Shown in pieces: positions 12,791-58,900 of a stretch of DNA of 64,000 nt (position 1 is the first letter of the stretch; every line of letters starts with the position of its first letter). The DNA comes from Cheilinus undulatus (lineage: Eukaryota > Chordata > Actinopteri > Labriformes > Labridae). The notes under the pieces are model-generated. The model saw nothing but the letters and a program-made list of their open reading frames with translations, searched no databases and was not told the DNA's origin. Both the position numbers and the translations under genes were made by a program. The DNA is taken from assembly GCF_018320785.1 (NCBI RefSeq), contig NC_054865.1, forward strand, positions 38,381,398-38,445,397, given 5' to 3'.

Positions 12791-13723
12791 TCTTGCAAAA
12801 ATACCACTTTTATTTAGAAGGAAAAAAACAGAAATTGATATTTTGCAATGTATTATCAAACAATAGAAACAGAAATTCACTTAAATCTCATTTTTAAATC
12901 AAAAGCTTGAAAATGGTAGGAATTTGTGGTCAAATGTGAATCTAGTATGGAGATGTATTGTATGTATTGTGAGTTGAGTAGAACATTACATCCCCATGCA
13001 GCACACGTTTCTATCATCTTCTCTCCTTTCTACTTTCCTCCGTGTGCCTAACTGCTTCAATTTCCAGAGCCAATTTCCAGGCAGGTGGCATTACTGTTCA
13101 TATATCCTATTGCAGGAAATTAATTCATGTGTTGCAGTTAATAATGAGTCATTTCTTTGGAAAAGGGAAGCCTGATATGGTTTAAAAATGGAGCCACTCA
13201 TAGGTGATTATTTTCTACATTTGGACAGATTAGCACAAACAGCATAATATGACTGCAGTAAGAAGTCTTCTCTGATTCAGGGTGTTGGGGTTGGATTGCA
13301 CCAGCACACTTTTTTATTTCTGCTGACAGATTTAATACAGATCCTGTTTATTGACTTTGTTTGCTAGCCTTGCATGTGTGCAGAGATAATATTTCTTTTT
13401 AGGAGCTCTTTTTTACTGTATTGTATGTATGTTAATGTAGCCTTGATTCTTATTAGTGCAGTTTGGCTGCCTGAGATATTTGCAGAAGTGCTCTCCCCCT
13501 GGCCTTTTCTATATTCGTTACCTTACCGATAACGTCAGTGCTGTTTTTGTCACCTCCAATTTGTCACACTTTTACACGTTTTTGTTCCTGCGTTATGCAT
13601 CTTCATAAAACAACTTTCCTCCTCCTCTCCTGCAGCATCTTGTCATTTCTCCTCTTTTCCACACTCCTCCTCTTCTTTTGTTCCTCTAACAGTCTCCTCT
13701 CCTCTCCCCCTCCTCTCCTTTAG
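12791..13723. other. ENTREP2 intron before the first visible exon
   Basis: No gene or transposon seen. About 13030-13420 is non-repetitive with balanced composition and may be conserved non-coding. A pyrimidine-rich tract at 13600-13720 leads into the exon. Confidence 0.4.
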
Positions 13724-29539
<15,816 letters not shown>

Positions 29540-30180
29540 CCGCTCTCCCAACAAGGACTCGGATCAAACTTGAGGACATTTCACCATGTGGGTGTTGCAG
29601 CAAGGCTGTGCTGAGCAGCAGATGCTTGTAGAGTAATTAATAACTCAGCCAGTGTTGAAAGATCATTTGTTTTCAAAGTGTAACTGCAGCACAGGCAAAC
29701 TGAAATGATCTCAAACTGTATTTCCTAGTGCCCTGTGAGACCGTGCCAAGTCATCAGCAGAAATGGTAGCAAACTCAGACTGAGCCTGCCAGTGTCTGTA
29801 GTGGCTTCTTTCTCATCACAAAAACAAAAGAATGTTTCTCCCTCAGGGGATCTTTTCTACTCAGTTTCATCTCTTAAAAACTAAAAAGAAACAAACACAG
29901 CTGATCTGTCACTGAAAGACAAAGGAGATTGTGTTATCAGTATTCCTCTTGTCCTCGTTGGAAGCAGAAAGAAATATGTTTTGTATGAAACTGTGAACTG
30001 AACTGACTGGGCATTGCAAGACATTGTTTGCAGACTTTGTGGAGCTGTTACTGATCGGTTGGTGAGTATTTTGTGGTGCCACTGGTGCAAGAACTTCACA
30101 GATGTGGATTATTTAACTTACCTCATTGTGTTACAATTCTTATCAGTGTTACAATAAAATATGAGTTTGTATGTCGTGGT
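29540..30180 (+). other. entrep2: ENTREP2 3' UTR
   Basis: The stretch from the stop codon to about 20 nt past a canonical AATAAA at 30153-30158 has no long ORF. It is followed by a GT-rich stretch (gagtttgtatgtcgtggttt) of the kind that binds CstF. The exact cleavage site is inferred. Confidence 0.65.
30153..30158 (+). promoter_or_regulatory. Poly(A) signal AATAAA of ENTREP2
   Basis: This is the first canonical AATAAA after the ENTREP2 stop, 614 nt downstream, with a GT-rich element within 30 nt. Confidence 0.7.
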
Positions 30181-30640
30181 TTATTCACTTATTCAACTAT
30201 TGTTTCAGCATCAGACATGTTAACAGGAGGTACGATCCCAAACAGCTCAACCAAGGTTGACCAAATAACATTAAAAAATGGGAAATACAAAAGCCGAGCT
30301 ATTATAACTTATGAATTGTGATCCCATAGCTCATAACTACAAAACTTAAGTTTTTTTTACTGCATTTCACAGCAGTGTTACAGTTAATAATAATGGTACC
30401 TGAACTAGCAACACTTGCAATGGATCCTAGCAGAACACTGAGCATTTCCTAAGCTGAGGTACAGTCAATGGGTCTAAAGAGCCTCAACGTAGTTATTACA
30501 GTAGCTGACATAGATTCATTCATACCTGGCATTGATTTGAGCATCTGCAAAACTAAAAAAAATTAAAGTTGCTTCCCATGATTTAGGGAGAAGTGTTGAA
30601 AAAAAGTATCACCATAGCTTGTTTCCAAACGTCAAACATT
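30181..30640. other. Intergenic DNA after ENTREP2
   Basis: AT-rich spacer, nothing recognised. Confidence 0.5.
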
Positions 30641-30649
30641 ACAAGATTA

Positions 30650-31690
30650 CATGCATTAACCCTCCGTTATCACTCTGGACATTTTTTGCCCAAAAGGGTG
30701 AATTTTTCTGGCTTTTTTTCTCATTTTGTCTGTGTTGTTGCAGATGGCATTTCAAATTCATGTTTTGAAGGACCTTTAGTTTTGTTCGCCCAAATTTACT
30801 CCCTTTAAAAGGCCATTTGTTGACAAAAATGTCCACTGTGAAAAATGTTAATTAAAAAGTTGTATAAAGAATATTTTCCTTATTTTTTATGAATTATTTT
30901 CATCAACAGAAGTCCTGTTCAAAACTACTAAATATGAAATTATTTTCAGGATTCCTTTAAATGCCAGTTTGAATACACTGTAGTTTTTTTTATGAAAAGC
31001 ACAGAACATTATTGATTTTCTTAAAGAAAGAAGAAGAAATGTCAGGTGTCTGGGGGATTCTTTTTAAGCATAGTCCTGGATATGTCAAAGATTAGCAACA
31101 ATATTGATCTTGATGCATTATTGGTTTTTGTGTAGTTTCAGATTTGAAATTCTGCCTCTTAGTAAGCCATTTGGGATGAAAATTTCCATCTTTGAAACCT
31201 GCTGTACAAATATTATAGTTTAATATTTTTCCACTTTTGTGGCTCAAATCTTTCAGTCAACCACAGACCTGATCAAAACTACCAAATATTTAATTCTTTT
31301 CATGATTTTAACCCTTGTTTGAATACATGCTGTCACTGTTGTTAGTTATTTACATTAGAAAATAAATTTCAGGTGGCATAGTCTGGGATATGCAAATATT
31401 AGCTACAATATTGACCTTGATGCATTATTGGGTTTTGTGAAGAGTCAGATTTGAAATTCTGCAGCCTAATAAGCCATTTTTGGGACAAAATATCCACTTT
31501 CGAAAGCTGCTATAAAAATATCACAGACTTTTTTTTTTTTTGCTTGCTTGCTTGGCTTAAATATTTTAATCAACTTCAGACCTGATTAAGACTACCAAAT
31601 ATTTCCGTATTTTCCAAATTTAAAAAATTATTGTAATGGGAGTAAATGGGACATATTTGTCCAATTAGACACTTATATTAGGGAGTAAAA
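30650..31690. repeat. Three diverged tandem units of about 310-345 bp
   Basis: The phrase cagacctgatcaaaactacc recurs at about 30912 (as cctgttcaaaactacta), 31265 and 31575, and gcattattgg..tttgtg..cagatttgaaattctg recurs at about 31120 and 31430. Related phrases such as aagccatttt-ggga-aaaatatcca also repeat at the same spacing. Diverged, intergenic, non-coding. Confidence 0.75.
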
Positions 31691-32159
31691 TATTTTGGAC
31701 AGTACTTTAACAAATGCAGGTTCCCCCAGTCACTCACAAAAGGCAGCACAAAATATAAATTGGATTATCACTACACAGTGTCATTAATCGCTAATCAATC
31801 AAATCATGCCGTCTTTAGTGGTGAATCGGTTCACAGAAGCATTAACACACAAACAATAAAAACAGACACAATATTAACTGAGCCCAACCAATCTATGTCA
31901 GTGCTGCAGCGGCCCCGCCTGACACTACTAAAAAAAACTAATCATGGTTATCAAAGGCACCCATTTTTATTTGCGTTTTAATATATCTACATTAATTTAT
32001 CAACAAAAGTACCAGGGTATTTTAAAGATACCCAAATATTGGGTGAAGGTAAGGACTAAAGTTTTGATATATATAGATGAAATAATACAACTTCAATTCT
32101 TCTCCCTTTTATCGGGACTCAACTACACTTTCAGTAATTCAAATGATATTTAAATCTGG
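31691..32159. other. Intergenic DNA upstream of GOLM2 promoter
   Basis: No gene or repeat recognised. Confidence 0.45.
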
Positions 32160-50432
<18,273 letters not shown>

Positions 50433-51390
50433 ATGGAAACTCCTGCAGCCCTATCTCATTGAAAAATACTCAAACCTTCCTCAATTGTCAAGGTCATTCT
50501 TGATGAAACAGTTTGAACATCAGTATGTTTAAGACATTTATAGGGTGCATCCTCAATGTCATGGACTATTTTGAAAACAGACATTGCAACTTATGACTTC
50601 TGAATTACATAATGCGAAGTAAAAAAAAAAAATCATGGGTTGTCTTTAGCTGCTGTTAATTTGCTAATGGTTTTAATTTATGACAGTAGAGGTGATATCC
50701 TATAGAATGACTGTTCAGTTTTGTAATTTGATAACTGCGTCAGATCATAATGGAGGGATTTTAAAGAGCCCCGGTGACTCACATTTCAACTTCAAGGTCA
50801 GACTTTTGGTTTTGCTTCTTTTCTTTTCAGGTTTCTTAATATAGACATCGGCTGAGGTGATTGTCAAAGAGACTGCCTTTCTAACAAACTTTTGGGACTC
50901 TTACATGGGAAGATTTTTTTAAGGAAGGGGATGCATTACAAATGCCAAGGACTATGTGTAGGCCTATTAAATCAATTTTCTTTTCTTTCTGACAGACACT
51001 CCAAAGTGCTCCTCATTCTTTTTTTTTTTTTTCCTAATGATGCCATTGCATGTATTTGAACCTTTATTAATCAAACTGAGCAAAATACTGAAGCTTAAGC
51101 AATACTTACAGCAATGTTAGTGTCCTCTACAATGTGCAAAAATTAACTGAGCACATAAGGAACTGACTGACTGACTGTACACATGCTTCCGTCAATGAGG
51201 TCTCTTGTACATAATGTAGTTGAAATGTTACCATTTGTACTGAGGAAATCTAATTCTTCACCTTTTGGGGGGATCCTTAAACCTGAAATCAGTTCTGTTT
51301 GTGCAGCCAGGAAAATTGTTTTTCTTATGGAAAAGCACATTGAATGTAATTTAATTTTATTAAAGGTGATGCTTCATGTTATGTCTCAGT
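50433..51390 (+). other. golm2: GOLM2 3' UTR
   Basis: Non-coding after the GOLM2 stop. No AATAAA is visible; the best signal is ATTAAA at 51359-51364, followed by a GT-rich stretch (tgttatgtctcagttgtg). Another ATTAAA occurs near 50966. The UTR end is an estimate. Confidence 0.5.
51359..51364 (+). promoter_or_regulatory. Candidate GOLM2 poly(A) signal ATTAAA
   Basis: This is the commonest variant hexamer, placed 927 nt after the stop with a GT-rich element downstream and just before the CTDSPL2 promoter region. Confidence 0.5.
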
Positions 51391-51599
51391 TGTGATTGCG
51401 CTTGTGGAAACAACAATCTGTTAGAAGAATGGAGTTGATTATTCAGGTGATGCAACAGCTCACCTTTTCAGTGTGAAGTTGATGCAGGAAAGAGGCATCT
51501 GAATTATAAGTCCCTTAATACTTGATTGCAGTCCTTTTCCTTGACCAGAGCAGTGAGAAGTCAAGAACAACTGGTAGTGTCTGCAGACTGTGTCTGGTG

Positions 51600-52640
51600 T
51601 TTTTGAGAGGTAAGGGGGTGTGTCTGTGTCCCATACGGGTATCTGCTTTGGAGAGACTGAGCAGAGGCGGGAAATGGCGCCTGGTAACACAACGATGTGT
51701 CATTTCGGAGACGGCTCTTAAGTAGAGAGATACAGAAAAAGTCGGACTCGATCACGAAAACAACCATTGCTTTTGCTGGGATGGTTAAACGGCATTGAGT
51801 CGTTATCACCAGATACTGCGGATCACCGTAAAGTAAGTGGGTTACGTTAACTAACATTGTTAGTGCATCTGTCTAAATTGGCGTGCTTATGTAATGTTTG
51901 CTAACGACAAGATAAATATTTCTCTTCACTACCGGTATACATTTGTTAGCCTGGAGCAGTTTTAAGTAGTCTAGGTAGGGTTAACGCTAAGCTAGCTGTG
52001 CTAAGCTAAGCCAAGTAGCTTAGATTAGTTGAACACGGCCTACAGCGGATCTGGCTAATTCCTGGTCAGCTAATTGTAGCTTCCTTTTGGTGTTCGTAAC
52101 TAAGTTGTGCTATTTAAAAATTCCCCATTAAACAAAGGTTCGTGGGCATCGTGATGGTGGAAGGTGAAGGTAACAGGGGAAATTTGCCTGGTTTAGTCTT
52201 TTAGCTTTAAGGTTAATAACCCAAATTGCATTCCATAACACAACTTTGCTAGGTTTAGGTTAGCTAACGCTAGACAATCCTATTAATTTCGGTTTAAACC
52301 TTTGTTCATGGATGATTGCAAGGTGTTTCGTTACATCTAGAGTGATGAATGAAATCCCATCAGCTGTTTGTAATCAAGTGATAACGCTGAAGAGATCAGC
52401 TGTTCATTTGAATTACGATAACAGGTACTTTGTACGCTAGCTGTTATGATTAACGACGTCTGGCGAGTTAGTCAAATAACTCAAGCGTTAAAATGTGTAA
52501 AAAGCAAGGAGACAGTCGAGTAAAACCCCGCCGCAGCTTTTACCACAGTCAGCTCTCTATCGTGTGTTACTTTAGTTATTTGTCATAAGGTTATTTCGCT
52601 GAAGTAACGATGCCGCACTGGCTTGCTGAGGGTAAGTTAG
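51600..52640 (+). promoter_or_regulatory. ctdspl2: CTDSPL2 promoter and candidate 5' exon(s)
   Basis: Since the first coding exon begins at a splice acceptor (55754), an upstream exon must exist. Between the GOLM2 3' end and about 53.1 kb the DNA is richer in CpG. Two strong donors stand out: GTAAGT at 51833 (exon end CGTAAA) and GAGG|GTAAGT at 52632. Either could end exon 1. Inference only; no transcript evidence. Confidence 0.4.
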
Positions 52641-54248
52641 CCTGTTTGGGCTTGTCTTGACTTGAGATGCTAACGCTAGGCTTCGGAAACTCTCGACTGG
52701 GGTGTAGTGTTGCTGATACGATAGGGTCAACTCTTTACGACACTGTTATGGTCATGCAGCATGACAATTAAATGGAAAGTACTTGTTAAAAGGTATGTTG
52801 CACGCCTGCATAACCCCTGACCTTTTGTAGTTCGTTTGGGAAACGTTAGCATAATCAAGCTAACTGCACAGCTTGCTAACCTGTGATTTTTTTTTTTTTA
52901 CTGGTGATATTTGCTAACTTTTATAAACGCTGATTCAAACAGGTTGGCGCAGTTGAATTTGACCAGACGTTGCATGTGGCAGGGGTTGTTTTCTGTGTTG
53001 TGATGCATGTTTTCGCCCCTTCCTGCTCCAGTTAGCAGCCCTAGCCTCGGAGCAGTCTTGCAGAGGGTGCAGCTATCGGGAGGGCCTCGTTCGTTTCTAT
53101 GGCTAGCGTATGCTAACTCGCTCACTCAGACTCAGTGGCATGTTCTTATTTCCCGCTCACTTGCTCGAACCTAGCTGTATACATGATCCTAAGTTAGTGG
53201 CTAACTGTTTAAAAAAACGGACGTTAAGTCCCAACAGCACCTCAGCTATGAGACCCCGTGTTTAGGGTTGATCATGTCATGTAATTATTAGAAGACAGAC
53301 GCATCATTTTGAATTTTGTTAAACAGCATTAAGAAACCTGCTGTATGCAAACGTGTATTTAGGTATAGCACAAGACACCTTGAAAAGATACGAAAGGTAA
53401 CATAATGTTCAATTAGCAGGCATACTGTATTCATGCTTAAAAATCATGTACACGCGAAGTCTGGCATCAGTCACAGTTAAGTGCAGTAGACGGTAGGAAA
53501 GATTCAATTTGCAGCACCTGAGAGTTTTCCTCGTGTAGTTAGGGGAAGTTTAAGTATCAGGACGTCTTAAAGCTTTAACTTGAAGTGTTGGTGGATCAGG
53601 TGCAAAAAATGGTGTACAACAAGGACGTAGTGTTAGATCTTTTTAAGACCTGTGGCATATTCACTGTCCATGATGTTTAGCTGACTGACAAAAATAATTT
53701 GAGTTGAAGCGTACCAACCGTGAGCATAATTTTGACACCATTTTCTGTAGGTATTACAGAAAAACAGGAGGGGAAAACAGCAGGACAGTTGAGACAGAGT
53801 ACAAGCAGGGTTTAAACCAGCTAAGGATTGGATGAGGTTGACAGACGTTGTTTTTTTGGTCAGTGCATCAATGATGTGTTTAGCTGAATAAGTGTGAAGA
53901 CATGAGTTCAGTCAACTGAAAAGGCTTTACCAGAGGTCTTTTTCTTCACTAACCTGTTTGGTATATGTCCTTGTATTGGTTTGTAGAACATTGTGTACTT
54001 TGCGAAAAATACTGTGTGACTGAGCATGCAGTTTTTTTTAAAAATGGCTTTTACATCATAAAATCACTGCAACACTGGTAAAATGCTGTTAACTTACAGC
54101 CTACTACAAAGTCTAAATAGAAGTTTTTATTGTATTGGGAAAAGAAAAACGAAACTCCATATTTTTAAGCAGTTTTGTCTCCCTGACTTGCATAAGTGCA
54201 ATAGAAGAGTAAAGTTCAGTTTCACTTTTACTTCACCTCTTCTGCCTT
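52641..54248. other. CTDSPL2 5' intron, proximal part
   Basis: Less AT-rich near 52.7-53.2 kb, otherwise ordinary intron. No exon supported. Confidence 0.4.
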
Positions 54249-54249
54249 G

Positions 54250-54657
54250 TAGGGCTGGATAATTATAGCAGAAATAATGATCACGATTATTTTGATTGAT
54301 ATTGAAATCACGATTAATAAACACAATTATTCACTGGTTTCAAAATTTGAGTATTTATTGAACCACAACTTAAAAGAACAATCAAAAATAAATTGGTAAC
54401 AAGTAAAATAATAACAATACATTAAATAATAGCAATAAAAAACAATAAATAAAAATAAATATCCAATCTACATGCGCTCCTGTAAAACTTGCAAAATTTG
54501 CAACATGCAAAAAACACTAATATCACGGCCAAAAGCACAACCCAAAAATACTCTTTGAAGCACACATTAATCATTTTTCTTCAGTTATAATGTTTTTATG
54601 ATCATGAAAAGCCAAAATTGAAATCATAATCAAAATTCAATTAATTGTCCAGCCCTA
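54250..54657. mobile_element. 408-bp hAT-type MITE with target duplication
   Basis: The ends tagggctggataattata and attaattgtccagccctact are inverted; the flanks CTGCCTTG (54242-54249) and CTGTCTTG (54658-54665) match 7 of 8. Same end type as the element at 11195. Confidence 0.85.
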
Positions 54658-54665
54658 CTGTCTTG

Positions 54666-55754
54666 ATATAATTGAAACAAGTGTCCACTGACAGGTTTTT
54701 GTTTTGACAATCCCATTTTTGAAAAGGCAGTAAAACAAAGTTTTCCTGATAAAGCACATCTCGGCACATGGGGACATCATTTTCAACAAGAGTTTTATTG
54801 TGATATTTATGCACACTGCGTAGCTCTAATATTTAATCTGTTTTTCTTAGCTGTCACAACTTTGAAAATGCTTTTTCTTCGACCTTCTACTTTCCTGCCT
54901 TCCTGTTACTTTCATGTTTCTATGCTCTATGTGGGACTGAACAAAAGCAGTATCCTGCTCATGTGTTCAGCCTTGTGTAGATGTTACTATAATGCATTAC
55001 ATTACAGTAACTGTAAGATACAGTGCAGTGTGTATTTGGAGTGTGCTGTTGTGTGTTTAAGGTTCCTGACAGGTTGTGGATATGTCCAGACACATTTTCA
55101 CCAGCTGCAGTTATGTAAGAGCAATGGGCTGGCTCGCTTGACTCACAGTTTGTTTTCACTGTGTGGACGCTTTTTAAGTTTTCTCTGTGCACACTCCAGT
55201 ACAAACTGACCAATGAAACCCTTCAACTTAAGACCATATAAAGTTTCTAAGCTTTTTTCTTCAGATTGGTCACATTAAAATCTTATCCCATGCCTGTATA
55301 GATATATATTTTGTCGTTGTTGTATTTTAAGCTGACATTTAAACAGTAAACTTGTAAAAAGTTAACTGGTAAATGAGGGGGCACTTGTGAGTTTGTGTTA
55401 AAAGATCCCATGCAAGATTATTTGCTAATATGTTTAATTATTTTTCTTTACAAATGGAAGCAGAGCCAGCTGTGGCTGCTGCAATCCACTGTGATGTAAG
55501 TGAAATGGGATCTTGAATGCATCCAGATGTTAACAGAAAATGCACCAGTAACAACCCACTACAGATACACTCAACAAACTTCTCGGTTTTAACAGTTTGA
55601 ACTCTAACAACTGCAACAGCAACCTGTTTTCCCACATACAGGTTTTAATATTTGCTTTAATATGTTTCCTTGAGTGTGCACTCATGCCGCTTTCCCCCTC
55701 TCTCTTCTCTTCCTGTAACTGCCATCCTTCTCCACATCTGACTTGTTAAAACAG
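54666..55754. other. CTDSPL2 5' intron, distal part
   Basis: No transposon end or exon recognised. The pyrimidine-rich tract 55685-55740 precedes the acceptor. Confidence 0.5.
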
Positions 55755-55777
55755 CCTTACATGTGACTGCAAAAACA

Positions 55778-55945
55778 ATGAGGCTGAGAATGCGTAAGGC
55801 GTCTCAGCAGCCGAACCCCACTCTGGCGAGCCGCCCATCCCGTACCAAGCGGAGGCACTCTGAAGTCGAAGAAGACACTCCTACTAGTGGAGGAAGGGGG
55901 TTGTTCTCGACCATCAAAAAGTTCATCAGAGGAAACGCTGTCAAG
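55778..55945 (+). CDS. ctdspl2: CTDSPL2 first coding exon
   Basis: The start ATG lies in aaacaATGAGG. The exon begins about 23 nt upstream after ttaaaacag (55754), so it carries some 5' UTR. It encodes 56 residues, basic ([19 protein letters not shown]), probably nuclear-localising, and ends AAG|GTAACT in phase 0. Confidence 0.94.
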
Positions 55946-58900
55946 GTAACTACCTCCCTGATCACATGAAATGATCCTGCTGATTGTTACTAGGCATGGG
56001 GTTTTTGTATCTAAAGCTGCAGCATCTTCCCCTCTCCTCTACGTGTTTTGATTCAACAGTCCTACTTAGGTGTTAAAGCACTGAAGTGGTTTTTAAATCT
56101 CTGTTCATCACTGTGCTGCTCTCTAGGTCTCAGAGTTAAATACTGTATTTCTTGCTGTAGAGTGTCATATTTCCTCAAGAAATGTCTGTTGGAATGCAGG
56201 AGCTTGTCTGAGAACTCTGCTCTAATTTTAGCTTCTGGCTCACAGAGCTGGTCTGAAACGACAGGAGGTTGTAATAAGTGGAAAAGTCAAGTAAGCTAAA
56301 ATGAGCTTTTCCTTTGTTATCTGTTGTTATCACTCACCCCCTGAACAAAGTTGGTTAAAGGATACAAGGCCTAGATTTCTGCTTTAATTGTTATTCAGGG
56401 TCTGAATTTCAGTGCAGGACTGCAGAAGTTGCACCAGCTTGCTTTCTTGCCCTCTCCTTAAACACTTAAACACACACGTGCAGTAAGACAGGTGTGAATG
56501 AATCACGCAGGTGACAACGCAGTGTTTCCCTCACAGATGGCAGCAATCAAGCTGATGTGCAGCCATCCAAGTATGGTTGCCAGATAAACTGATAAACGCA
56601 GACAAAATCTCCTTTTCCTTACACTCTTAGTGTGTCTAGTGTAGTAGCGTCTGACACGCTCTGCATCCTGTAATGTTTAGGCCTGTAGTCAACTTAAGAA
56701 AAACTTTACACAGACAGCAACCAATCGAGTGGTCTTCAGGCAAAAAACAAACAAAAAAAATTCACTATTTGACGATCAGTATAATGCATGACATGTTGCT
56801 TATTGCATCCATTTGGTAGTCAGAATTAACTTTTAAGTTAAAAGAACAAGCTTTTGAAGCTTTTATTTTAGCCTCATCACATTGTTCTAAAAAGACAATT
56901 AATTCAGAGATGATCTGCGAGCACTTGCCTTTGATCATATGATCTTCATGATCATGACACGATAGATTTTTAAACTCATATGGCCTTCAAAGTACTCTCA
57001 GACAATTGTTTTTGTACTGATCAGTTACAATAACTATTAACAGGATCACTTGTTCCAGCCAGTGCTGTGTCATTTATGAGCATATATTAGCCAGCGTGCA
57101 GCGTTTATTTACCGAGATGAAGTGGAAAAAAGTTTGCAGGTTGGGACCCTAATGACCAGACGACAGCGCCTTTTATATCTGTCTCTAAGAGAAGTATCGC
57201 TAATGTGAACATTTAAATGAGACGACTGGCCAACCAGGGTAATCATGGACAAAAGCTTTTTTAACTAACAGTTGACTAACCGAGTGGAAGCTGTCAACCA
57301 TCAGAAGCTGTCAGTAGTGTTTAATTGTTTCAATATGTTCTACATCATGAACGAGGCTCATCAGACAGCTGGTCACAACTGACCTATGAGCAACATTTCA
57401 TGAGTTGTAAAAGAAAGCATTAAAAAAAACATGCTGCAGGTGAGAATGGTTATAAGATCATGCAAGGAGTTGAAGAGAGAAGGGAAGAGAAAAGTCAATA
57501 TAAGCTGAGGTAGATATGTATATTTGGTAATACACATTTTTAACAAAATGTTGCCACACCGCTGACTTTTTCGACATGTCAAATAATGGGAAATGGAGTA
57601 TAAACATGCTTCACGGGCTTCGCTCTCCTCTTAGGTGGGAGGGTCCTAGTGACGTTGTTTTGACTTTCTGGGTATTTGACCTGTAATAAATTACCCTTAA
57701 ATGCATGAGTAAATTGTATTTGAATAGTTACATTCATAGTTATTTTTTTTGTAAATTATATTTTGTAACATTAGATGACTGAAAAAATAAAAACACAGGA
57801 CATCTCCCTTCTCACCCCTGCAAAAAATTTATTCTTCCAATTAAAGTAGCACATGCAATTTTTCAACCAGTTGGATTTCGGTCAGACATGAGGTCATCGA
57901 CCAATTAATCAACCAATCGATTTGAGGCTGTCAGCCCTGCTGTGATGCTATGGAAAGTGGTGAAGGAGGTCAAATTGGATTGTATCAAAAGTTAAAGTTA
58001 GTTTTTGACACCCTTGCAAGCACAATGCTAAATCTTACACTGTATTTCCAGACTGTTTATGTGCAAGTAATGGTCTTAAACTAAGTGGAAAAACAAATGA
58101 CTTGTAATATTCAGTCATATCACTCAATCTGGATCTTGTCAATGGAAATTATTGAAGGCATTTCTGGTCCTCTAAATTTCCATTCAACACTGACCAAATA
58201 GAAGAGATGACAAGCATTTAACTCCAAATAATAATCCAACATCTTTTAGTTTAGTTTGCTTTTAACGGTCAAATAGAGGCATCAACCCTAATACTAATCT
58301 GTTACTTTAAGTTAAAAAAATGTATTTATAAGAACCAATTGTTCAGGTTCTTTGTATCACCTGCATAAAGTATCAGTCTTGATGCAGTGTATGTAAGGTG
58401 AATGCTGCAGCTTTTTTTAATAAATCAAATAAACCACTATCATATAAGCAGACTTTTCTTTTAGTGAAAAGTTTTATCTGTGTTCTGTATCTTTTCAAGC
58501 ATTTTTGTCTTGGATTTTATTTAATGATGTCTTGTCTTGTTCAGGTGCAGCAGGAGAGCCCAGCCAAGAAGACACGGCTCAACTGTGATGTGGACAACAA
58601 CCTGATCACCTCCACTCCCAACACAAACACCCCCCGTAAGACTATCAGCAGGGTTGGCAGAAGAGGCCCCCTTAATGGACGTGAGTAGAACTCAAATGGC
58701 CGGTCATTTTCCTGTATTATTTGTTCGTCTTTTGCCAATTCTTTGAACTCTCCTCTGCAGAGGCAACCAATCATGACAGGAGTAAGGAGAAGCCCAACGG
58801 CAGTCTGGAGGAAACGACAGCCGTTGAAGTGGCTGCCAGCCCTCCCAGGACCACTCTTCTGGGGACCATCTTCTCCCCTGTCTTCAACTTTTTCTCACCA

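Noticed and set aside
1..13723. Search for the N-terminal ENTREP2 exons (Cys-rich loop before the last membrane helix)
   Set aside because: No stretch with suitable splice borders and family similarity was found; they must lie upstream of the window.
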